Of a stretch of 9,958 bases of DNA, positions 1 to 5,900 are shown piece after piece; position 1 is the first letter of the stretch, and each line of letters starts with the position of its first letter. The stretch spans positions 1 through 9,958 of the forward strand of contig JAKAVW010000090.1 of NCBI GenBank assembly GCA_021827445.1, in the 5' to 3' direction. The notes beneath the pieces are model-generated. The model saw nothing but the letters and a program-made list of their open reading frames with translations. It made no database searches and had not been told where the DNA came from. The translations under genes and the position numbers were made by a program. Origin of the DNA: Pseudomonadota bacterium (GTDB taxonomy: Bacteria > Pseudomonadota > Gammaproteobacteria > Acidithiobacillales > Acidithiobacillaceae).

Positions 1-103
1 CGAAAGGCAACTACAGTAGATTCACTCACGGCGTACTCCTCTTGCTGAAAGGGTTCTCGACCAACTCATTGTCAGCAGGTACGCCACTTTTATCAAACCG
101 CCC
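1..103. other. Left flank without assignable gene
   Basis: No recognisable gene is visible here. One plus-strand frame (from base 3) stays open through the left inverted repeat, but 35 codons without a stop is weak evidence. A possible promoter for the small gene at 151 is TTGTCA at 69-74 followed 16 bp later by TATCAA at 91-96. The match is poor and I give it little weight. Confidence 0.3.
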
Positions 104-138
104 GTACACCAGATTCAGTTATAGCTCTCTGAAACTCA
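104..138 (+). repeat. Left terminal inverted repeat
   Basis: Starts GTACACCAGATTCA and pairs with the reverse complement of 476-510 with four mismatches in 35 bp (position 15, positions 25-26 and position 32). The match stops abruptly outside base 104. Its inner end reaches the AGGT at 138-141 that could serve as ribosome binding site for the gene at 151. Confidence 0.8.
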
Positions 139-150
139 GGTCACACCAAT

Positions 151-438
151 ATGGTAGCGTTAAATACTAAACGCAAACAGATCGTTGCCGGACTACTTTA
201 CCTGGTCACGCTATTTCTCATGATGGCCATTCGACAGTATTACACGTGGTATATGCCGGAATCCCCTGAGATTACTTCTGGAAAGACAATTGCTGCCCAC
301 GTCAACTATGGAAAGATTGTTTATGTGACACCGTTGGAACAAAAGATTCTATACGCTAGTTACGTAATTATTGCGATGCAGTTTATTGCTGCCGCCATCG
401 TTTATATAATCATTCACAGGAGGCGAAACGCCTCATAG
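151..438 (+). CDS. Small two-helix membrane protein, unknown function
   Basis: This 95-residue protein is of no family I recognise. It has a basic N-terminus (KRK at 7-9), a hydrophobic helix at about 12-26, a polar loop of about 40 residues rich in Tyr and Pro, a second hydrophobic helix at about 67-87, and a basic HRRR tail. By the positive-inside rule both termini should be cytoplasmic with the loop outside. The ATG at 151 has a modest AGGT 9 bases upstream, at the inner edge of the left inverted repeat. It is the only gene inside the 407-bp repeat-bounded unit, so it travels with the repeats or is their passenger. Composition is AT-richer than the following propeller ORF. It could be an immunity-like, toxin-like or phage-exclusion membrane protein; the sequence does not discriminate. 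Confidence 0.6.
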   Translation: MVALNTKRKQIVAGLLYLVTLFLMMAIRQYYTWYMPESPEITSGKTIAAHVNYGKIVYVTPLEQKILYASYVIIAMQFIAAAIVYIIIHRRRNAS

Positions 439-475
439 CGTCAGATGGAAGACCCATTGGGCGTACAGCAACTGT

Positions 476-510
476 TGATTTTCAACGAGCTATAATTGAA
501 TCTGGTGTAC
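476..510 (-). repeat. Right terminal inverted repeat
   Basis: Inverted copy of 104-138, ending in CTGGTGTAC. The TTG at 496 used by the longest downstream ORF lies inside this repeat, so that start is probably supplied by the element rather than native to the propeller gene. Confidence 0.8.
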
Positions 511-1191
511 TTCACCACCTCCACGAGCAGCAACGTGTACACCCTTGATGGCAGTGGGACGGTGGTCGTCGTGGCCACCGTCGCGGCTGGCACTCCGTTA
601 GTGCGTGCGGCGGCGATGAGTGTCAGACCGAACAGCATTGTCGCGAACCCCACCTCGCTGTATGTGGACAGTTCAACATTCGGCTTGGCCGTGTTCGACG
701 AGCGTTCCGGGAATGTCTACGCGGTCGGCAGCAGCGGAGTGGTGACGCCGCTTACCTCCGAGAGCGCCGGATACACCAACTTTGCCCTCGGACCCGACGG
801 TACCGTGTGCTTTGCCGGCGGAGGCAGCACCCCGGCCTATACCACATCGATCCAGTGTGATCAGCCGTCCGGCCGGATGGTGACCGATACCGCCGTCGGG
901 CCCGTCGACAACGTGAAGTTCGGCGCCAACGGGAACCTCTACTATAGCAGCGGCGGCAATGCGTACCTGTGGTCGGCGACGGGATCCACCGCGCTTATCC
1001 CCCCGTCCCCCACCCATTCACCCCCGGTGTCCGGCACCCTGACGCTCACGGGTACCGTGGTCGCCACCTCCGTGCTCTACCAGGCAAGGTATACACGCGA
1101 CCAGCCGGCCGGCCTGATCATAGGCGAGTTAGGTCTGCCAGGTGGGGAAGAGCTACGGTTTTACCGTTCCCGACACATAGTCCATGGTTGA
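496..1191 (+). CDS. Beta-propeller (NHL/Vgb lyase-like) protein fragment
   Basis: The ORF encodes about 231 residues. Residues 95-107 (NFALGPDGTVCFA) and 139-152 (NVKFGANGNLYYSS) are blades of the kind found in NHL or virginiamycin-B-lyase-like propellers: a 'GPDG/GANG' turn followed by 'L/V-Y-F/Y'. The rest is Gly/Ser/Thr-rich with short beta strands. A Pro/Ser linker at about 169-180 precedes a poorly conserved tail. There is no signal peptide, and the only available start is a TTG inside the inverted repeat of the adjacent element, with no Shine-Dalgarno. I therefore read it as a 5'-truncated gene, possibly a decayed one. It is far more GC-rich than its neighbours. The intact protein would probably be exported; no substrate can be inferred. 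Confidence 0.5.
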   Translation: MNLVYFTTSTSSNVYTLDGSGTVVVVATVAAGTPLVRAAAMSVRPNSIVANPTSLYVDSSTFGLAVFDERSGNVYAVGSSGVVTPLTSESAGYTNFALGPDGTVCFAGGGSTPAYTTSIQCDQPSGRMVTDTAVGPVDNVKFGANGNLYYSSGGNAYLWSATGSTALIPPSPTHSPPVSGTLTLTGTVVATSVLYQARYTRDQPAGLIIGELGLPGGEELRFYRSRHIVHG

Positions 1192-1198
1192 CCTTGAG

Positions 1199-2125
1199 TT
1201 AGACGGCAGCCTGTTCCGGATGCTTCGTAAGGTACGCTCTAACCTGCTTCTTGACCGTAGTGGGACTAACTGAGAGCGGACTTTCAATTGAGGGTAGTCG
1301 TAGGCGAGGAGAAAAGAATGCAACCTCTTTACCGCCATAGTGATCCGCAACGCTGTAGCTGATACCGTAAGCTATGTGTTTATGGCGTCGGAACAATTTA
1401 CGAATCTCGGGCACGTCATCATATGACACGATCCATGGATCTTTAAGGTCGTTTATAAATTCGACCAATTGTGCGTGATCGCTAGAAGTGTAGTGGTTCT
1501 CGTAGAGCTCTTGACCCTTAACGTAGTAAGGCGGGTCGAGGTACCAGAAAATCCGACCCTTCGCTTTCGGCATGGGTTTGTTGAGAAGATCGCACGCATC
1601 AATATTATGAATATGAATCCGATCTCTGAATGCGGCGATCGCACGGATCCGCCCGATCAGAGTTTTCTTCGTGAAGCGTGCGCTAATTTTCCACTTTCCA
1701 GTTTGTTTCTGTCCACCAATTACTCCACCACGCATGATTCCCGAGCGATTCGTTCTGTTTAGAAAAAATGCTGCGAAGCCCACTTCCAGGGTCGAGCGAT
1801 TTCGTCGTTCCTCAATTACTTCACGCTGACGATACCATTCGGCCATCGATACCCGGGTACTCGCTATACGCTTACAGAGCGCTTCCGTGTCGAGCACGGC
1901 GCTGGTCCAGAACGCATGTACCAAAGGATCAATATCGTTGATCGTGATACTGCGTGCAAATCCATGGAGAAGTAGTGTCACTCCGAGGCCGGCGCCACCT
2001 GCATACGGCTCTACGTAGTGAACAGGGCTAAGGTCGTTTTTCAGGAGTACCAATTTGACAAAATTGGCTAGCCGACTCTTACCGCCTGGATATCGAAGAG
2101 GGGTGTAGCTCGCGGGCATAACCAC
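1199..2125 (-). CDS. D12-class (Dam-like) N6-adenine DNA methyltransferase
   Basis: Predicted SAM-dependent adenine methyltransferase of the D12/Dam family. RYPGGK at 11-16 is the N-terminal family signature. VEPYAGGAGLG at 38-48 is the SAM-binding motif I. Residues 61-67 (TINDIDP) form the acidic end of the second strand. FFLNRTNRSGI at 120-130 is typical of the family. DPPY at 197-200 is the catalytic motif IV. The 308-residue length is close to Dam-like enzymes and the domain looks complete. The longest start is GTG at 2125; an ATG two codons later (2119) is equally plausible because neither has a strong ribosome site. It is the second gene of an operon, 58 bp after the ParB-like gene. The target sequence cannot be read from the protein. 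It may protect host DNA from a partner nuclease or act as a solitary regulatory methylase. Confidence 0.9.
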   Translation of the reverse strand: MVMPASYTPLRYPGGKSRLANFVKLVLLKNDLSPVHYVEPYAGGAGLGVTLLLHGFARSITINDIDPLVHAFWTSAVLDTEALCKRIASTRVSMAEWYRQREVIEERRNRSTLEVGFAAFFLNRTNRSGIMRGGVIGGQKQTGKWKISARFTKKTLIGRIRAIAAFRDRIHIHNIDACDLLNKPMPKAKGRIFWYLDPPYYVKGQELYENHYTSSDHAQLVEFINDLKDPWIVSYDDVPEIRKLFRRHKHIAYGISYSVADHYGGKEVAFFSPRLRLPSIESPLSVSPTTVKKQVRAYLTKHPEQAAV

Positions 2126-2183
2126 TACCGGTCATTAACCAGCCACGTAGTCTACAGACTCGTCATGCCGTTGGCCACTGGGG

Positions 2184-3536
2184 TCACAGATGCCCGTCCA
2201 ATGCCTCAAAAAACGGAGCTAGGTTGTCCCAGGTGGTTTTGAGATCCCTCGGAAGCGGGTGGTGCGCGATATTGTGAATGTAGGAGTTAAAAGTCGTTAT
2301 CGAGCCCACACCGTTAGGTGATGTCAAAAACGCTCCCACTGGGTTAGCTACATTTTTATCAATCCTGCCAGATTGCTTTAGGCCTTCAATAACCCGTTGT
2401 GACCGCTTTTTCAAATTGTCGCTGTTGCGATTGTATCCGGAGAGTTTCGCCTTCTCGGCGTACCTATCAAGGCAACCTTCGAAAAACACGCGAAACAGAA
2501 CTGCCACCGCGTTGGGACAATCCTCCACGCTTATATATTGCAGCTCCTCAAATACATTCTTAAGTCGCTTCAGCGAAAAGCCTAGGCTGAAATTTCTAGG
2601 GATCATCGACTTGCGTTCATGGGTTGGCCGCCGCCCGCGGCCACGCGGCTGCGGCGTTGCCGCACCATTGGCGTAATAGGACTTGCTACCTTTCACATCG
2701 TATGGCTGTGCTGCCTTTTGATCTGTATCGACACCGGCTGTGTTCATGACTTGATCAATATAATCACGCCGCTGCTCCTTCTGTTTTATGCTGGTGACAG
2801 TCACATCCCCGTCTGCGAGTTGCCTCAACAGCAACGCAAGCCCCTTACGGAAGAAGGTTTCCTTGACTGTGCTTCTCACGCCATCAGCAGTGACTTCAAT
2901 GCCCATCCTGGCACGAACGCCTGGGTCATTAAGCAGGCGAGTTAGGTTGGTCAACGGAAAACTGCGAATTTGATCAGCATTCAGGATTTTGTTTTCGTAT
3001 GCGTAATCCAACACTCCCATTGACTTTGCGTTGGGACCACGTTGGCCAATACGTGAATGATATCTCTCCAATTCCTTGCTTCCCCAGGGTACCGTGCCGA
3101 CCCCCTCCTGTTCGCCACCGTGACGGAGCTGAATCCAATAAGATGCCTCTTGGAAGCCCGGGGCAATCTTGCATTCAATGGCCTTGGGTATTTCGACAGC
3201 CGCCGCGCTCGCCAACTGTTGATACCGCCGCTTAATGATTTCCGTGGGAGCGAGATCAGGATTGAGCAAGAGCTTAAGTGCCGTGACACGTCGGTTGCCC
3301 TCGACAACAACATAGTCATCGGTCGTGTCATCCATTGGAACAACCAAAATGTCATCAATGGGGCTCAAGCCCTTTTCCGCGATAGCTCCTGCCAGCTTAT
3401 AGGTTTTGGCCTTTGCGCGAAAATCTGTGAGCATCCAGGCAATTGCATCTGCTTCGGCATCCAATGTCCCATGCCGTGCGTTGTCCGTATCAAGGTGAAG
3501 CTTTTTCAAAGAGACCGTTTCACGCGAGAAATCCAT
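2184..3536 (-). CDS. ParB/Srx-domain protein with helical C-terminal domain
   Basis: This 450-residue protein has two visible parts. Residues 7-90 form a ParB/sulfiredoxin-like domain: the opening 'VSLKKLHLDTDNAR' matches the family's first strand, and VVVEGNRRVTALKLL (76-90) is its core motif, corresponding to the GEHRR-type box. This fold is used for DNA segregation CTPases and for nucleases in phage defence. The middle region is helical with charged stretches. Residues 325-450 form a helical domain ending in FNSYIHNIAHHP (416-427) and a 'DLKTTWDNLAPFFEAL' helix, reminiscent of HEPN-like or abortive-infection tails; that comparison is from memory. The ATG at 3536 has AGGGAG eight bases upstream. 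It is first in an operon with the adenine methyltransferase, and an IS21 end lies only 39 bp upstream, so its native promoter may be lost or replaced. A partition role is unlikely because no ParA is present. Confidence 0.75.
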   Translation of the reverse strand: MDFSRETVSLKKLHLDTDNARHGTLDAEADAIAWMLTDFRAKAKTYKLAGAIAEKGLSPIDDILVVPMDDTTDDYVVVEGNRRVTALKLLLNPDLAPTEIIKRRYQQLASAAAVEIPKAIECKIAPGFQEASYWIQLRHGGEQEGVGTVPWGSKELERYHSRIGQRGPNAKSMGVLDYAYENKILNADQIRSFPLTNLTRLLNDPGVRARMGIEVTADGVRSTVKETFFRKGLALLLRQLADGDVTVTSIKQKEQRRDYIDQVMNTAGVDTDQKAAQPYDVKGSKSYYANGAATPQPRGRGRRPTHERKSMIPRNFSLGFSLKRLKNVFEELQYISVEDCPNAVAVLFRVFFEGCLDRYAEKAKLSGYNRNSDNLKKRSQRVIEGLKQSGRIDKNVANPVGAFLTSPNGVGSITTFNSYIHNIAHHPLPRDLKTTWDNLAPFFEALDGHL

Positions 3537-3575
3537 ACCCGTTTCTCCCTAGTCGTACTTTTTCGAAACCTAGTC

Positions 3576-3655
3576 TGCGTATTCCGGCGAAGCCGGGCCG
3601 GTTTTCCGGCGGATGGCGGTCCAGCATTCCGGCCCATGTCGGGCCGGTGGACTGA
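3576..3655 (-). repeat. IS21 right-end repeat array (remnant A)
   Basis: Read on the minus strand, the CCGGAAT/CCGGAAA motif recurs three times (about 3636-3642, 3606-3612 and 3582-3588), interleaved with short palindromes such as GGCCCGACATGGGCC. IS21-family elements carry repeated transposase-binding sites near their ends, which is the most economical explanation for this non-coding, GC-rich block. Confidence 0.55.
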
Positions 3656-3988
3656 CGCAGGGGTAGTGACACTGTGCTGATACGCGCGCTATCCGTCAAG
3701 TGTTAGCGATGGACGCTTTCGGCTTAGGGAATGGCCCGGGCGTGATTTTATGTTTGCGCATGGAGTCGCCTTTCAAGTTGAGTCGGTACGCGTTATGCAC
3801 CAGCCGGTCGAGTAATGGCATCGGCAAGGGTGGGTTCATCGAGATAGGCATGCCACCGGTCCACGGGGATTGGGCTGGTCATGAGCGTGGACTGCTTGTC
3901 ATAGCGGTCATCGAGGATTTCGAGCAGATCACGCTTGGTCTGATCACTCAGGGGGGCGAGGCCAAAATCATCGATTATGTTGCGCTCC
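3576..3988 (-). mobile_element. IS21-type remnant A (istB 3' half plus right end)
   Basis: The remnant contains the istB 3' half (3696-4002) and about 120 bp of right end. The presumed terminus is TGCGTATTCCGG at 3576, which starts with the TG expected of IS21-family ends. Inside lie several degenerate CCGG...CCGGAAT copies, the multiple terminal repeats typical of this family. istA, the first half of istB and the left end are missing. The inner edge is the fused junction around 3981-3994. Confidence 0.7.
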
Positions 3989-4002
3989 ACATAAATCGAT
4001 GA
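3696..4002 (-). pseudogene. istB: IS21 family IstB ATPase, 3' half, frameshifted
   Basis: IstB is the AAA+ helper ATPase of IS21-family transposition. The minus-strand reading gives IIDDFGLAPL (Walker B), then RDLLEILDDRY, STLMTSPIPVDRWH (sensor region) and DEPTLADAI. The frame then breaks: the continuation LDRLVHNAYRLNLKGDSM lies one frame over and ends at the TGA at 3696-3698. Only about 100 of the usual 250 or so residues remain, so Walker A and the DNA-binding N-terminus are gone. The reading frame upstream of Walker B runs into the inverted junction and is not istB-like. Certainly inactive. Confidence 0.85.
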
Positions 4003-4005
4003 CTT
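3965..4005. repeat. Near-palindromic fusion junction of two istB genes
   Basis: AAATCATCGATTATGT (3965-3980) and ACATAAATCGATGACTT (3989-4005) are inverted copies with one mismatch and one extra base, separated by 8 bp (TGCGCTCC). Each arm encodes the Walker B IDDF of a different istB, reading outward on opposite strands. Confidence 0.8.
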
Positions 4006-4285
4006 CGCCCTCAAGCCCCTGCGATCCCCCGAGGATGAAGATCTCCACGAACTCGTCGCCGAGCGTTACGAACAAGCCGCCACCATTCTCACCAGCAATC
4101 TCGACTTCAGCGAATGGGGCGAGGCCTTCCCCCACAACAAAATGCTCGGCGCCGCCACCTTGGACCGCCTGCGCCACGGCGCCTACCGTCTCATCCTGGA
4201 AGGCGAAAGCTACCGGCTGCCCAAACCTTTACCCGAATCGCGTTCCCCGGCGCTTGCCAAGGGAGAAAAAAACTTGCAATCTTGA
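3995..4285 (+). pseudogene. istB: IS21 family IstB ATPase, 3' half
   Basis: From 3995 the plus strand reads IDDFALKPLRSPED, then HELVAERYEQAATILTSN, LDFSEWGEAF, ATLDRLRHGAYRLILEGESYR, ending at TGA 4283-4285. This is the C-terminal half of the 'LKPL' IstB subgroup, distinct in sequence from remnant A. An in-frame TAA lies immediately before the first codon of homology, so there is no start. Walker B and the sensor region are present; Walker A and everything upstream are lost. About 97 of roughly 250 codons remain, and the gene is inactive. Confidence 0.85.
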
Positions 4286-4316
4286 TCCACGTTTGAGCCC
4301 AGATCCTCACGTTCTG

Positions 4317-4366
4317 CTGGCGCCATTAACCTGAAAATCCCTGGCGCCATTGCGTGAAAAGTGACA
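4317..4366 (+). repeat. IS21 right-end repeats (remnant B)
   Basis: CTGGCGCCATT occurs at 4317-4327 and 4341-4351, each followed by a GTGAAAA- or CTGAAAA-type spacer. The outermost copy leads to the terminal GTGACA. These are probable transposase-binding repeats of the right end. Confidence 0.6.
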
Positions 4367-4835
4367 GCGTGACGCAGCAGAAAGGCCAGCAACTGCTGGC
4401 GGGCATTCAGCCGTGTACCCACCGCATCTTCGCGTGCCCGACAGACATCCCGCACCGCCTCATCCCGTGGCTCCGGGACCCAGATCGCCGTCAGCTCCCC
4501 AGCCCGTGACAGCTCCGCCAACCGCAGCGCATCGCGCCGGTCGGTCTTGATCCGATCCCCGGCCCGGCGCGGAATCAGCGAGGGGGCGACTACTTCACAG
4601 CGATAGCCTCGCGCACACAGCGCCCGTTGCACGCCGTAGCCCGTCGGCCCGGCTTCATACACCGCCACAATCCCTTGGGGCTCCCCCCAGTGCTTCAACA
4701 CGTTGAGCATGGCATGCAGCTCGTGGGGCGTCTGCCCCACAAACCGCGCACCCTCGCCACCCGCCGGCCCACCGCCCAGGCGACCGAGTCCTTGTGCACA
4801 TCCATTCCAACATGAAACTTGATACGCTCTTGCAT
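4367..4835 (-). pseudogene. IS110 family transposase, N-terminal half, frameshifted
   Basis: IS110-family enzymes are RNA-guided DEDD recombinases. The ATG at 4833-4835 opens MQERIKFHVGMDVHKDSVAW, which carries the first catalytic Asp in the G-M-D motif. A frame change near 4770-4785 follows. The next frame continues GEGARFVGQTPHEL, then VAVYEAGPTGYG (Glu) and DRIKTDRRDALRLAEL (paired Asp). It ends in RQQLLAFLLRH, where the IS21 terminus replaces the expected continuation. The DEDD domain is thus present but broken, and the C-terminal domain with the catalytic serine is absent. An apparent longer ORF starting at 4878 is an artefact of the frameshift. Confidence 0.85.
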
Positions 4836-4927
4836 GGCCTGTCTCCTCTCGCGTTTGCCAAAGGTTCATCCTTGGCAATGTGGCTCGGTTCCCTCACGGG
4901 TGCAACCCACGATCGTGGAGACAGGCC
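4836..4927 (-). ncRNA. IS110 leader resembling a bridge RNA
   Basis: IS110 elements encode a guide (bridge) RNA in the non-coding end next to the transposase. The leader here is bounded by a perfect 11-bp inverted repeat, GGAGACAGGCC and its complement (4836-4846 and 4917-4927), the inner copy touching the transposase start codon. Between them are a hairpin at 4855-4878 (TTGCCAAGG / CCTTTGGCAA, one bulge) and a nested stem at 4880-4910 (GTGG/CCAC, GTT/AAC, CCC/GGG with internal loops). Stems with internal loops are what a bridge RNA needs. The assignment is by position and structure only, and the transposase copy is dead. Confidence 0.45.
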
Positions 4928-4968
4928 ACTCCATAATACACGCGCGACCATGATGTCTAAATTTAAGC

Positions 4969-4991
4969 TCTCGACTCTTTAAAAGTCGAGA
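4969..4991. repeat. Perfect 8-bp hairpin, TCTCGACT/AGTCGAGA
   Basis: TCTCGACT at 4969-4976 and AGTCGAGA at 4984-4991 flank the loop CTTTAAA. No T-run follows on the plus strand. It sits between the IS110 remnant and the DUF43-like gene and could be an operator, an RNA leader structure or a terminator remnant. A second short stem, GGCGgcatCGCC, lies at 4997-5006. Confidence 0.5.
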
Positions 4992-5063
4992 CAGCGGCGG
5001 CATCGCCGAGATAGCACGTGTACCATACATAATGGGGAACCAGCTGAAAGGGAGAAAGAGCCG

Positions 5064-5900
5064 ATGGCCATGCTCAACAGGGAAATCATGAATGCCGTTT
5101 CCGACATCATCATGAACCGACCACTCCCCATCCGAGAAGTCGATCAGATTTACATGAAGGCGGGTGATCTCGCCTTGCAATCTTTCTTTATCGGCCAAAG
5201 GTTCCGTGATCTGGATGTGGTGTTCATCGGGGATGGTGATGCCGTTGCCTTGAGCACAATGTATTTGTTTCACTGTGACTTGCTCGACGTTGCTCCAAAA
5301 TCTATTCACTTGCTAGATTTTGACGAACGGATTGTGAACTCCGTTATACGTTTCGCGGATAAATATAGGTTCACGAATCGAATTAGCGCGAGCTTGTATA
5401 ATGTCATTGACCCACTACCATCGACACATCAGCGGCGCTACGATGCCTTCTATACCAACCCACCATGGGGTGCGAGCAACGAGGGCGAGAGCGTCAAGGC
5501 GTTCGTTGAACGTGGGATCCAGGCTACCCGAGATCACAACGCTCAAGGCGCTATCGTAATTGGCGATGATCCAGCTCTGGTTTGGACACAAGAAGTGTTA
5601 CACGTGATACAAGAAGCGTCTCTAGGAGAGGATTTTATAGTGTCCGAGATGGTGCCGGCTGTCCATAATTACCATCTGGACGACGCACCTCATCTACGCT
5701 CATGCAATTGCCTAGTACGGCGCGCACGGCAACGTACTGGCACGTACTCATCTGAAGCTCTTAGCCCCGACCGGTATGCGCGGTTCTATGGCCGCAATAA
5801 CCCACTTAGAATTCGCTATATACGTGAAGAGTTGAGCTTGAATGTCGGACGTGCCGTTGATCAGACATATAAGCTTGAATTTCTGGAGGGCAAATCATGA
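5064..5900 (+). CDS. DUF43/BpsA-like SAM- or dcSAM-dependent transferase
   Basis: This 278-residue Rossmann-fold enzyme resembles the branched-polyamine synthase (BpsA, DUF43) family. VVFIGDGDAVALS (52-64) is the nucleotide-binding loop. IHLLDFDERIVN (81-92) is the second acidic strand. YDAFYTNPPWG (126-136) is the catalytic 'NPPW' region. YHLDDAPHLRSCN (203-215) matches the family's C-terminal block. Archaeal BpsA transfers aminopropyl groups to spermidine; this protein is shorter at the N-terminus and may use another substrate. The ATG at 5064 follows AAGGGAG with a 9-base gap. Its stop overlaps the next start by 4 bp (ATGA), so the two are probably translationally coupled. An N6- or N4-type nucleic-acid methyltransferase is the main alternative because of the NPPW motif. 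Confidence 0.75.
   Translation: MAMLNREIMNAVSDIIMNRPLPIREVDQIYMKAGDLALQSFFIGQRFRDLDVVFIGDGDAVALSTMYLFHCDLLDVAPKSIHLLDFDERIVNSVIRFADKYRFTNRISASLYNVIDPLPSTHQRRYDAFYTNPPWGASNEGESVKAFVERGIQATRDHNAQGAIVIGDDPALVWTQEVLHVIQEASLGEDFIVSEMVPAVHNYHLDDAPHLRSCNCLVRRARQRTGTYSSEALSPDRYARFYGRNNPLRIRYIREELSLNVGRAVDQTYKLEFLEGKS
5885..5890 (+). promoter_or_regulatory. Ribosome binding site for the gene at 5897
   Basis: GGAGGG lies six bases before ATG 5897, inside the end of the preceding gene. It favours this start over the internal ATG at 5936, and it gives an N-terminus the same length as that of the homologue at 8547. Confidence 0.7.

Larger units (their letters stand above)
104..510. mobile_element. 407-bp inverted-repeat-bounded element carrying one small gene
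   Basis: The unit is bounded by 35-bp inverted repeats at 104-138 and 476-510 that match at 31 of 35 positions. Between them lies a single 95-codon ORF. No transposase is present, so if it moves it would do so in trans, like a MITE carrying a passenger gene. The outermost four bases of both ends are the palindrome GTAC, which could be part of the repeat or a 4-bp target duplication. The right end runs directly into a beta-propeller ORF that lacks its own start, consistent with insertion into or next to that gene. The repeats are seen directly; mobility is inferred. Confidence 0.6.
3989..4366 (+). mobile_element. IS21-type remnant B (istB 3' half plus right end)
   Basis: A second, different IS21-type remnant, oriented opposite to remnant A. 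It holds the last 96 codons of istB and about 80 bp of right end. The end contains two direct copies of CTGGCGCCATT (4317-4327 and 4341-4351) and finishes GTGACA at 4366, the CA terminus expected of IS21-family ends. The sequence beyond 4366 is IS110 transposase coding DNA, so this element had inserted into an IS110 copy. Confidence 0.7.
4367..4940 (-). mobile_element. IS110-type remnant (left end and transposase 5' half)
   Basis: The remnant comprises the transposase N-terminal half and the leader upstream of it, and is truncated at 4366/4367 by the IS21 end. The right half of the IS110 is not in the window. The outer boundary near 4928-4945 is uncertain because IS110 elements have no clear inverted repeats. 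Confidence 0.65.

Noticed and set aside
104..510. Integron gene cassette with attC site
   Set aside because: The repeats are at both ends and similar to each other, and I see no RYYYAAC/GTTRRRY core pair of an attC.
441..1017. Minus-strand ORFs opposite the propeller gene (441-653, 673-1017)
   Set aside because: They are antisense shadows of GC-rich coding DNA; the translations are low complexity and lack ribosome sites.
2184..3536. Plasmid partition ParB
   Set aside because: No ParA partner or parS-like repeats; the C-terminal domain and methyltransferase neighbour point elsewhere.
3057..3680. Plus-strand 207-codon ORF opposite the ParB-like gene
   Set aside because: It lies entirely antisense to a well-supported gene and runs into the IS21 end; the protein has no domain-like pattern.
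3999..4334. Plus-strand 111-codon ORF over the istB remnant
   Set aside because: Wrong frame: the istB homology is in the frame starting at 3995.
4210..4878. 222-codon minus ORF taken as a complete gene
   Set aside because: Its first part is the IS110 leader read out of frame and its last part is the antisense of istB. Only the middle is transposase.
4866..5309. Minus ORF across the start of the DUF43-like gene
   Set aside because: Antisense shadow spanning the intergenic hairpin, with no recognisable domain.
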